From Chionis minor (lineage: Eukaryota > Chordata > Aves > Charadriiformes > Chionididae), in assembly GCA_013398295.1 (NCBI GenBank), contig VZSF01007301.1:1928983-1992982 (forward strand): 64,000 bases of DNA. The letters are read 5' to 3'. Positions 50,356 to 61,650 of the stretch are shown one piece after another. Each line of letters opens with the position of its first letter. The stretch's first letter is position 1. The notes under the pieces were generated by a model. It was not told where the DNA came from. It made no database searches and saw nothing but the letters and a program-made list of their open reading frames with translations. A program made the position numbers and the translations under genes.

Positions 50356-50394
50356 TTTTTTTTTTTTCAGCAACTCTTTTTTTTTTTTTTCCAG
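50356..50394 (+). other. Tandem decoy-like splice acceptors
   Basis: T12 followed by CAG (50356-50370) and T14 followed by CCAG (50377-50394) both look like strong 3' splice sites in the sense strand of the GMDS intron. No coding continuation follows, so they may be pseudo-acceptors or simply T-runs. Confidence 0.4.
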
Positions 50395-53300
50395 ATATTT
50401 CAATCTGGTTTTGTTTGCAAAATCCTGATGGAATGATCTTGAAAGAATTATGCCTGTTGTTCTTGGCCTTTCTTGATCTTACTCCATGCAGTGTGAAGGA
50501 CCTGCTGCTTGTCCCAAAAATTATGAAATTGAATGGAGATTGATCTTGGATGTGTTCCAGTGTTGTTCCTTAAATGTTACGTTTTACAAGTTCTCCCCTT
50601 TTTCCTCTGATTTCCCTCCCTTCCCTCCTGCCATGCTCCTTCACAATGACCTTTGTAGGGCCAGGGATTTCACCCACTCACTTTTTTTACATGGTGAATA
50701 TATGACTTGATATAGACATAGATTAACACGTTTTCATAAATTGTTTAAAATTACTTTGAAACTATTATATTACCAACTAGTCTGCCTACTGACTTTTCTA
50801 GGATACCAGTGTGTTATTCCTTTTTTTAAGAAGTGTGGTATCCTGTGATAATCACAACACTGATTTTGGCTCCTTCTAATTAAAGATCATGTGCTTACAT
50901 AAGAGAGAGTATACAAATAAACATGTGACATTTTATTTTTAAAAAATATTTTTTTTCAGTGTAACTTAGTTGTGTCTTACCATAGGAGTTTCTTCTGTTT
51001 TGAAGTCTGAATTCCAGAACAGCTGAACTTTCCTTCTGGCTGAGACCCCCATGAGATGAGTTTAATTCCACAAAGAATACCCTGCCCTGCACATGAATTA
51101 CATTTTTTATCAGTCTGTCAAGTTCTCCTAAATCTTTGCAGTTTTCTTTTTGAACAGAGTAAATGTTTTGACTTCCCTTATGAGACAGCTGATGATCTCA
51201 TTCATTCCTAACACCTTTAGTCTACTTTAGTGATACAAGTTAGTGGCCTACTGATCTTAAATAACAATAAAATAAAACAACCAAAAAATTAGCTCCTATG
51301 CAGCAATTATAGGATCAAAGAACTTTGTCTTTGCTCTTGAGCCTGAATTCTACATTAATTCATGTAGAGAAAGCTTTTCTTTAGCTTTTTTTTTTAAGTA
51401 GGTGAAAGCATCTTGAATAGCCATTTGGTGTCTGCCACTGGATGTAGCCATCCCCTTGACTTCCTGATGCTGCCTTTTCACAGGAGTTTAAGTTGTGAGA
51501 ATCAGGTATTTTGTTGCTGAGTTGTTCCCAGAACGGTTACTTTGGGTGTCAGTGTTCTGAAAATATTCTAGGCAAAACATCCAGCTAAAAAGGTTGAAGG
51601 ATTTAGTTGGTTACTAAGCAGTGTTATTAAACCTATGCTTGCTTCTATAATAATACATAGTGTGTTACAATTCATAGTTTACATTCTCCAGTGTCCAGGT
51701 GTAGATGCTTTAAGAATGTGCCAAATCTGTGTGCAGTTATTTTGCAAAGTATGAAGATTTTTTCTTCTTTTAAATTGATATTTTTCTGTGCATGACTGTT
51801 GTCTTATTTCCAGGATCTAGGATTTTGTCTTTTTTTTACTGCATTTTTATCTTCGCTCCAACAAACAATTTGAGGTAATGTTAAAGAGTATCTCAGGTTT
51901 GTTTAGTACTCCGTTTTCTGTTGAATGAAGTACTCCAAACTTCATTTGATTAGGTATTTTTGTATTTTTTTATTTCCACAAATAGAAAGATTGTCTTTCT
52001 GTGAATCTCATGCTCTGAATCTCGATCACTGTATTGAAAACCACCCAGAACTGATTCACACAGCAATAGGAAATATTACCTAAAATCCTTAGAGTAGCCT
52101 TTTAGAGGGGGAAGTCAGATAGAATTCCCCAGATAGAATTAAAGTGAGTAACTGGGAAGGTTCATACCAGTTAGCGTGTTTACAAAGCTGCTTAATGGCT
52201 ATGTATCTTGCAGAGTGTGATTCTAGATTCTGTTTCCATGATAAATTTATGGAATTTATGGATTAAGGACAACTTAATATAGCTGTTTCAAAGACAAGAG
52301 AGGTTTCTCATATAACTTTATAATATAACATATAAGTTGCTCTGAAAACCTGCTTACATCGCACGCTTTTGCAGCCTTACACACAGCAGTGTGACGCACG
52401 ACCTCTGTAGCGGTGTGAGTGGCTTCTCTGCCAGGTTGTGCAGAGACTTCTTGGACAGGGAGCTGTTAGTCCTTCTCCCTGCTCCTTTGCCAGGGAGACT
52501 CCAGGCTCAGCTGCAGCTGAAAAGCCCCTGAGGCTCATCTGGGAATTTATGGCTGAGATAAAAGACAAAGAGCAACTGCGCAGTTCTTGGTTATTCAGGG
52601 AAAACCTAAGTGTAGTAAACTTTTGGTAACTTAAAATGCTTTCTTGTAATTCTAAATATTCTTTTGTGTCCTCCTGTGGTTATTTTTTTTTTCCTTATTG
52701 TAAAGTAATGCAATGAATTTAGGATGGGGGCTGCTTTTGTTTTCTTATTAGGAATGACCATCATCATTAAATATTGCTTGTCTCCCACGATGAGACTTAT
52801 AATTCACAACTGTAAAGTTCTTTGACATCCAGGGACAGAATGGTAAAGTATTGCCATCTATCTTTCCATTTGCATTTTCCAACTCCGATTTTTCTTGTCC
52901 CCCGAACGAAGTAGTCTGACAGCCTACGCTCTGAAATAAAGTAATTATTGTTATTGCTAGAGAGTGTCCTAAACCAAGAGTTTTAGAACCAGTGACAGAT
53001 TGCCTGCTTCCTTAGTAAGGCACCTCATCTTGTATTGAGACAAAAGTGATCTGTTATGTCACTGTTTGTCCAAGTTCAACATTTGTGTTTAAAATAAATG
53101 GAACAGATGATTTAAAGTTAAAAATCAATTTATTTTGTGCAATTATATTAGGCAATCAAAAGGCAACACTAAGTCCTGTTGTCTACCTTCTTTCTTTCCC
53201 AGTCATAGGAAAAATATAAATCAGCACACAAAAATTCCTAGAGAAATGGAAAACATGAGGTACTAACGTACAAACATTTCTCTTTGGATCTCATTTGTAA

Positions 53301-54554
53301 ATTGCAGATAATTTTTTAAGTTGTGGGATATGTTCCACCCTGTGTTATCTTCCATGCATCAGTGATGTCTAAATTTGTTCATTACATGTGTTTGTAACTA
53401 TATTTGTAACATCTGGCTGAGCAAAACGCTATTTTTGAATGCAAACACAAAGGTGGTAAACATGATTGTTATTTATTGCTTGGGGTTTTTTAACCTCTCA
53501 GAACTGTCTCTACTCTCCAAAAGCTTTTCTCTTTTCTTTTTTTTTCCCCCCCTTTTGCTCAGAGGACATTTGACACACCAACAAAAGTGACTTTTGTCTT
53601 GTAATGGAAACACGCCAAGCTGTTTGACATACTGACAGGTGGGATGTTATTTAGTGCTGCTGAAATTTGGGTTGTATGGGGTGCTTTGTTCCTCCTAGAT
53701 TGTGTTTTGACTTGCATGTTTCTGACTGCTCATTGTAGCATTAACCTTCTTTATTGGACTTGGAACATGCCTGCAAGAGTTAGCCTTATAAATGGCAGCA
53801 AGGGTTTTTTTTCCTACGTTGTTAACATGTTTCTGAAACAAATTGTACAACAGGAGTTAAAAAATTTTCCTTTTGTATGTTTTTTTTCCACAGTAAATTA
53901 CCGGTTATATTTAGGTGCGCATGCTTTTTTCCCCTTTCACCTTTAGTGTGGAATATATAGTCATAAATAAAATACTTAAATTCTTTTTTCTTCAGCAATG
54001 TTTATTAAAACAGTACCTCTAAAACTGCAGTCTGACAGTGGGGAAGGGAGTTTATACAGCTTCAATGTCTGTTACTAAGTGTTTCGAGTTTTCTTCTCAC
54101 TTTGTGTTGGGCTCAGGCTGTTGATTTTGCTTTGGGTGCTGGCAGAGTGCAGGCTTGATATCTCTGTGCAAGAGTATCCCAGTAGGAAACAGGCTATGAT
54201 GGCCCATTTATAACAGTAAAAGTAGGAAAGAATTGTTGGCCACTGAGAGATTAAGCAAATGCTGTCATCATTTTTATGCATTATGTGGTTCTTCAGACTG
54301 TTGGCATTGGCATATACTCTGTTGCACATCATGATTGAAAGAACATGTCAAGGGAAGGTATTCTGTAAGTCAGGAATGCCAGAGAGAAGGGACCGGGTTT
54401 CTTCACTTTCCCTGAGAACTGAGGTAGCTGCTTCTCCACTGGACCCCAGTGCAGTCAAAATTCCTGCTCCTGTGAGACCACGAAGGTATCTTTAGGCTTG
54501 CCCACAACATTGTATGTTACATACTGCAGCCTCTGCCTGTGTGCCATGTGCCAA

Positions 54555-55312
54555 GGCCAATGGTAGGAGGTACAACAAGGCCGAGTGCTGGGTCCTGCAC
54601 TTGGGTCACAACAACCCCAGGTAATGCTACAGGCTTGGGGAAGAGTAGCTGGAAAGCTTCCTAGCAGAGAAGGACCTGGGGGTGTTGGTCGACAGTCATC
54701 TGAATAGGAGCCAGCAGTGTGCCCAGGTGGCCAAGAAGGTCAACAGCATCCTGGCCTATAGCATGTCCAGCAGGACTAGGGAAGTAATTGTCCTCCTGTA
54801 CGCAGCACTGGTGAGGCCCCACCTCAAATACTGTGTTCAGTTTCAGGTCCCTCACTCCAAGAAAGACATTGAGGTGCTGGAGCGTGTCCAGAGAAGGGCA
54901 ATGAAGCTGGTGAGGAGTTCAGAGCATAAGTCTGATGAGGAGTGGCTGAGGGAACTGGGGTTGTTCAGCCTGGAGAAAAGGAGGCTGAGGGGAGACCTTA
55001 TTGCTGTCTACAGCTACCTGAGAGGAGGGGGTAGTGAGGTCGGTGTTGGACAAGAGGAAATGGCCTCAAGTTGTGCCAGGTAGGTTTAGGGTGGATATTA
55101 GGAAAAATTTCTTCACAAAAAGGGTTATCAAACATTGGAACAGGCTGCCCAGGGAAGTGGTGGAATTGCCATCCCTGGAGGTATTTAAAAGATGTGTAGT
55201 TGTGGTACTGAGGGACATGGTTTAGTGGTGGTTTTAGCAGTGTTAGGTTTATGGTTGGACTCAATTATCTTAAAGCTCCTTTCCAACCCAGATGATTCTA
55301 TGATTCTGTAGC
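54555..55312 (+). mobile_element. CR1 LINE, 5'-truncated, 3' about 760 bp
   Basis: This is the C-terminal part of the CR1 reverse transcriptase with its 3' UTR. One frame (about 54660-55083) shows [49 protein letters not shown] and [18 protein letters not shown], all typical of this family. The frame then shifts: the C-terminal piece [20 protein letters not shown] and [16 protein letters not shown] lies in another frame up to 55225, with sequence apparently lost near 55032-55060. The end is GATGATTCTATGATTCTGT at about 55292-55310, the octamer tail. It is inactive. It is closely similar to the element at 1-374 and probably of the same subfamily. Confidence 0.93.
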
Positions 55313-58300
55313 AAGTCTGTTGAGAAGTACTCTAGGAGCTTCTGGTGAACCTCAGTTCCATGTGAATAAAAATTTGTATGCATGTCTATACTAGGGCTGT
55401 GCTCTTGTGTTCCTTGTTTTAGCACTGCACTAAGAATTGTCCCTGTTAGGTTTTTTTTAATAATCTCAAGTTTTTCAGGCAGGCAAAACATGTGGCATAA
55501 AGTGAAGGATTACCTGGCTATTTCTGGATGTTTTGAAACCTGCAAAGTAATTTTGGGTAGAAAGACATGAAAATGAATCTAGTTTTCTGTTAAAACGAAC
55601 AAACTATGAAGTTTTAGTTTGGTGATGTTAGTGAGATGTTAATGACCTACTCAGGATGCCTTGCATTCAGATTATGTTAGGCTGTGTTGTAGTGTTATAA
55701 ACATGAGAAGTACATTTAAAGGGGGGGGAAAAAAGTGCTCAAACACTGGAGCAGAATGGGCAGCGACTGGCAGTCTGAGGAGTTGGGTGGATATTGAACT
55801 CCTAGACTGTAGATGTCTTCTGGGTAAAGTTAGCTTCTTCAGTTTCTCAACTTATGAACAGAAAGAACGTAAAGCTTAAAATTAGATAGTAAGAACCTGG
55901 TTTTCTGTGAGTTAAGTAAAAGTCCTGAGTAGGTAAGGAAAACCAGAAACTTCTCGATTTGCAATACGGGAAGCAGAAGCTATTAAAGAAACAGGAAACT
56001 CAGTCTCTCCTGGATTTGTGAATGTCAAGTCCAAATACTGTGTAATATTAATACTGTGGGACTTAAGCCAGGGTTTGTAATTAATTGCTGTATCTGCAGC
56101 ATAAAATAAATTAATATGTTATTGAATTAGCAAGGAGTCAGAAAGAGGTCCCAGGCGAGGCAGTTCACTGAATTAAAAAGAAATTGGCAGCGAGTGAATT
56201 GGTGATTCGCCAAACCTAATGTGGTATCTGGACTGTCTTTGTTTGAACTGCCATTGACAAATATGGTTTCTATGAAATTGTCTAATCACTTCAGAATCAA
56301 TTTTTACTGTTGTCTCACATATTGGTTGTGCAGTTTGTTTTCAACAGTTGCAGCCTAGGATGTGTCTTGTACTGGCTTTCTGATACTTTATTTTTAGCAT
56401 GGTCACTCTGTAAAACAATTAATACTAAATACACTGAGACTAAATGTGGATAAGTATTTTAGTTATGGAATTTCTATTGTTAGGTTCCCAAATATCTTCA
56501 AATAGCTGGACCTCAGCGGGGTATATGTGTTGATCTGCTCCTTTTGAGATAAGTTTAAAAGGTATTCTCAAAGATTAGCACTCAGAAGTTGACCATAAAG
56601 TTTCTCAAAACTGTATAGCTTTGTAATGTGTTCAAAATAGCTTCTGTAATCTGTTAGCAGTAACTCCAGCTTTTAAATTTAATGATGCTAATGATGTTAT
56701 AATGCCTGAAAAGTGCTTCACCTAGACTTGAAACCTAACTTAATGTTTAAAACATGGCGTTGGTTTCACTGCTCCTCTGCTGAATGTGTGCTCTAATGCT
56801 CTGCTGTTAGCATTTACTGCTATTAAAATCCACAGAACAGGAGAACATGCTAAATGCTTTTCAGGATGAATAGCACAAATAACTACATCTGGTGGTCCTC
56901 AGTTACCTTTGCCTTTACATATGTTCTTTTGTAAGTCTTACAAAGATGTAGAGATGAATGAATTACCTCGTAATAAGCCAATGCTAGAACATAAGATGCA
57001 TTTCTTAACTGCCGTGTGCTGTCCTTACATGATTTTAAGTTGCTTGAACTGGTGTGGCACAGAATGAGTTGGAAATAAGCAATTGGGGCATATGGTGACC
57101 TGTGAAAAGACCTGATATAGCAGAAGATTGGACTTCGCTTATGTCATTGTAACTTGCTTTTTTGTTTGTTTGGTGTTTTGTGTTTTTTGTTTTAATCTGC
57201 ATGCTGTGTAAGCTGGGCAAATATCTCAGCATATTGCTGCTGTATCAGTTGGCAGACAAATCTTTTCTGGCTTTTATTGAAGTAAATTCAATAAAAGAAA
57301 CAACTGATTATAATCACTAGTGAAAAATAGCGGGGGAAAAATTGGCCACTGAAGCTGAATTCAAAACAAAATTGTTACACTTACAAATAAAGTAGTGGAA
57401 TGAAGCAGCTGGGATGTCTGTTTGCTCTTCCATGTAATCTACATTAAGAGTATAGTACGTATGTTGTATAGTTATAGGTGTGGTATATATGCTGCTAGCA
57501 ATCAAAAGAACGTTTGAAGTCACCATGCTAATATGAAAATCACAAAGTGGAAAAAGAAACATACAAGATGATGGTATAAATCTGAAAAAATAAATCGTTT
57601 CCCTGTGTCAGCAAATGTGCCTAAATGATTCCAAACAATGTATGCAATGCCGATAAATAGTAAGTTGGAATTAACAATTACTTGGCAAGCATAAGAAATA
57701 CAGATTTAGGTTTCATATTTGCAAACATACAAAGTTTCTCAATTCTGTTGAATACAGGAAAAGATATGACTTAAATCTGGAATACCCTGTGAAAACCAGA
57801 TCAGAAAGCTTTCCACAAAAACAATTGAGGATATGTCTTCTAACATTTGTTTTACAAATTATTTCAAGGAGGACTATGTATGTATTTAATGGCAGCGTGT
57901 TTTGGGCAGGAAAGTTGACTTGGAAAGGCCATCGTAACAGAGTGGGTGGAGATACCTATTGCATAGAAATATTTCTTTGTATAATATTTTAATAGTTTGT
58001 TATGTTGAAATCAAGAGAATGACAGGTAATCAAAATACCAGTATTTCTTTTGTATCATCTCAAAATTAGTGGAAAAGTGTTTTGTGAAACAGGGTAATAG
58101 ATTTGCAGATACCAGGAGCTATGACTGAAGTAAGCCAGGAAAGAAAACAAAATTTCTTAGTCCATCATACCCAGTGGTAAGTTTCCTATTAATTTTAAAT
58201 TGGTGAATTTATCCAAGGTAAGATCCCAGACATTGTTTAATGTGCATGTACCACTTTTTAAAATTTGACCTGATTCTTTTCTCAGCAGATGGCTTTCACA

Positions 58301-60669
58301 AGAAAGTCTGATGCTGCATCTGTACTTCCTGAAAATATCAAAACGAGTGACATCGTTATTTTCACGATGTTTTCATGAGACAGGTGTGAGAAATGCAGCT
58401 TTCGATCAAAGCACAATATGGGAATGAGTAGTTTCAGAAGTCTGATGTTTCAAAACTTTGTGACCGTGGTTTAGAGACATAGGTGTTCAGCCATATAGAC
58501 CTTTACAATATGGAGTAAAACCACTATGTGGCTTGACAAAATAATTGCAATTCTAAATCCTAGACAATAGAGTAGCTGGAATTGAAACAGAATCTGTATT
58601 ATGTATGGCCTTTCTGATTTAAGTAGCCTGAAATGAACTTCAGCAGTGATAACTGTAGAGCAAGAAGCAGAATAATATGTCCTGTTGAAAAATCAAATCT
58701 GAAATCTTTGAGCATTTGAAATGAAATGTTCCTGCTCTTATAGACTTGAGTAAAAAAAGGAAAATCCCACTCAACTAGTTAAGTAGAACAGCTCTAGTAG
58801 GGACATGATACTTGCAAAATTAACTTTAAATCATTCAGATGCTTAAATTTTTTATAAAACTGTTCTGGTTTTTTTTTTTCTTACAGTTGCATTGCAACCA
58901 TTGCTTGAGAATTATTTGTGGATTGGGGAGTAGCCATGTGGTTTTGTTCTGGTCCTCTAACTTGGGAGCAGATCAGAAGATGCATGTTGGGTACCCAAGC
59001 TCCATATATTTTCAGTGAAGAGGGGAAAATACCTACTGGGGGCCTAGAGGGAATCTGGGGTGCCCCAACTTAGAAGTCTGAGGCAGTGCCACCTAGACAG
59101 TGGAGCCACTGGAGAGCTTCTGACAGTCCCTGCTGACATCCCGTCCCCTAATTTTTGTCTGAGGGAGATTGTGAACAATTTCTTGGTATGCAGCATGGAT
59201 TGACTATGTTTGCCTGACGATTGTACTTTCTTTGGAGCTGTTGATGTGTCTCTACTTAGCTAGTAAGTAGATCAATTTCCAAAATATGTAACTTTGGAAA
59301 TCTTTAACTACAAGTAGACCTTCTTGCTGAAAGAAAAGAACATTCTAATACTAATGAGGAATACACAAGGATTCAGAATACACCAACTTTTCTGTCAGCC
59401 CAATCTTTTCTTGTCTTTCTTGTCACTTAATTGAAAAGGCACTTGTCACATTTTATTGCCTGCTTTTTTTCCTTGTTTGTGAAAAACAAATTATGATTAC
59501 GTGTGATAAAGTACAGTAATTTGCATGGTAAATCCCCTGACTTATTTTTGAACAGAAGTTGAAAAGAGAGGTATGCTTTCAAGACGTTGGAATTTCAGAC
59601 TCAATTTTTTTTGTTGTTGTTAGAAATAAGTATTTGAAGCTAATTGGGTTTTTTATGTTGTGGTTGGTTGGTGGGTTGTTTCTTTTTTTTTTTCTGACAA
59701 CCTTTTTCTCTCTGGAACAATCCAGTTACTAATAGAGAGAAGCAACTTCTTACTACTGTCTGTGACTTACAGGAATTGCTTTGAGTGCTTAATTCATTCT
59801 TTATCACTGGTTTTCATGAAATATGTTGAAGGAAATGATTGTAAGATGACTTGATCCTCAAAATGATCTCATTAAATATTACAATTTAGTAAGAATTAAT
59901 ATGTAAAGCAGCAATTTACTCATAATTTGAAAAGTAGATAAGATTATAATTTTCCTTCTGTATTAGTTTAGTAATGCTAGTCCTCTACTAATCTACTGTT
60001 CTAGTCTACGCTGCCACTTCTAGAACAGGATTTTGGCCAAATGTGAATCAGGACCGTGAACTTTCTCATAAAAAATTCTTAGGTTTCCCAGCAAGTTATT
60101 TTTGGCAAGATTTATACTTGCTTGAAGATCGTATTTTCTATTGCTATTGGGTAAAAAAAAAAAGTATATCCTATAATAATAGTAGCGTTAAGAGGAATTT
60201 TGTTTTATCCTAAACGCCTGAAATATTAGCTGTTTGTCTCTATTTCTACGTGTTTTTCCTAAAAATATTTTTTAATTGATTTTTGTTTTTTCCCTTCTTG
60301 TTGTGGTTATTTTTCCTTGGCTAGTTTGCCCTGTTGTTAAACAGCAGAGCTTAAACCAAAGGAGAAACAAAGCCTGACTAGAAAACAAACCAGTCAGAAA
60401 AAGTTAAAATCACCTGGTGGCCTATTGCTTCTGAGCATAAAACATACCTTTCAAATTATTCCCAATAGAATTTGAGGAAAACGTTTTAGAAACGATGACT
60501 AGCAGCACGTTTTAATGTAATATTTTAAGTGACTGGCTTTTCACCGAGTCTGGCCTTGTAAATGTGATAGATCAGTTCTGAAACACCTGCATTGAAGTGA
60601 ACCAGCGATACCTTTCAACACCTTCAACCACTGGCCAGGTCCTGCATCTCAGGCAGCGAATGTAAGTAA

Positions 60670-60735
60670 AGGTCATGATGTCATCACTCTGCCGTGAGGG
60701 TCCCTGGATTAAAATGCCCTGCCATCAAGGCAGGG
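60670..60735. promoter_or_regulatory. Candidate regulatory cluster (AGGTCA half-site, CRE/MAF-like palindrome, small hairpin)
   Basis: AGGTCA (60670-60675) abuts TGATG-T-CATCA (60676-60686), an 11-bp odd palindrome resembling CRE/MAF-type sites. Thirty bases on, CCCTGCC (60717-60723) and GGCAGGG (60729-60735) form a 7-bp hairpin with loop ATCAA. The role is inferred from motif appearance only. Confidence 0.25.
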
Positions 60736-61623
60736 GGGAAATGAGGAAAAGAGGAAAGCAAGGGGGGGGAATCTGTCATCCCTGAGGTAGGATTTTGAAC
60801 AGTGCAAATACCACAGTCGTTATACCCAGACATGACAGCATGCAGCAAGATTGTTACATGAAATCAGACTTACAATGCACAGTGGACAGAGTGACAATAA
60901 GGTAATTGTTGTACACTGAAAGACTAAGAAGTAGACTTTTTATGCTTAATACCTACAAAAATTCCCTGTGAGAGAGGCAAGCATAAAGGCAACGTTATAT
61001 ACTAGATTATAAGTTGTTACCCTGTAAGTGCTCTGAAATGTTTGTTTGCCAGTGTGCCAGAATGGAGGTTTGTTGCACTCTCCGCATCCTTTTTGGCATT
61101 GTGCATTAACTGAATTTCCTGCTAGTCCTTTTGGTAACCTTCTTCCCAAATTCTGACTAGGGCAGATTTTTAGTTTTAGGCTTACTGGACTAGGGATTGG
61201 ATGTCCTTCTCTGGTACCATATGGGGTGTGGATTCACTGTTAGCCTGTATGTGTCTATAGGTGGAGGGCTCATATAGACCAAGGTGACAGAAAGTCTTGA
61301 CCTTTAAAGAAGGTGGATTGGGAGGGGCAATAAGTTGTTGTCAGGTAATTATTGAATTTTAAGTTGTTCCTGATTTGTGGAGGATAACACAAAACAGTAT
61401 ATTTCGTTGATCTTTTTTTTTCCCTCCAAATTATATGATATAACACTTGGGATTATGTTTTTGAAATACAGTTATTATATATGTATAGTACCTAATAATA
61501 AAGACTTTTCTGCTGGTTGTCCTAGAACAGAAGCATTTGTGCTACTTTGGTGAATCATAAACTTCATAAGTCACACTTATGAACTGTGTAATGAATTTGA
61601 TGTTTAGTGACATGGAGGTGCAT

Positions 61624-61650
61624 ATGTGCACACTAATAATGTGTGCACAT
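61624..61650. repeat. Perfect inverted repeat with AT loop
   Basis: Arms ATGTGCACAC (61624-61633) and GTGTGCACAT (61641-61650) are exact reverse complements around the loop TAATAAT. Each arm also contains the 6-bp palindrome GTGCAC. Alternating purine-pyrimidine arms could favour cruciform or Z-DNA structure. Confidence 0.85.

Larger units (their letters stand above)
40124..54554. other. Unique intron 4 sequence between duplication 3 and the last CR1
   Basis: Apart from the two CR1 tails, the GT-rich tract and the inverted repeats annotated here, this is AT-rich intron with no recognised gene. GC-richer islands occur near 44690-44830 and 49650-49990, but their open frames resemble no family I know. 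T-runs of 12-14 lie at 50214-50226, 50356-50367 and 50377-50390. Confidence 0.65.

Noticed and set aside
50179..50436. 85-codon phenylalanine-rich frame
   Set aside because: Poly-F stretches come from T-runs; low-complexity artefact.
54682..55083. 133-codon frame as a possible host gene
   Set aside because: Its sequence is the C-terminal part of CR1 reverse transcriptase and the element is frameshifted and truncated.
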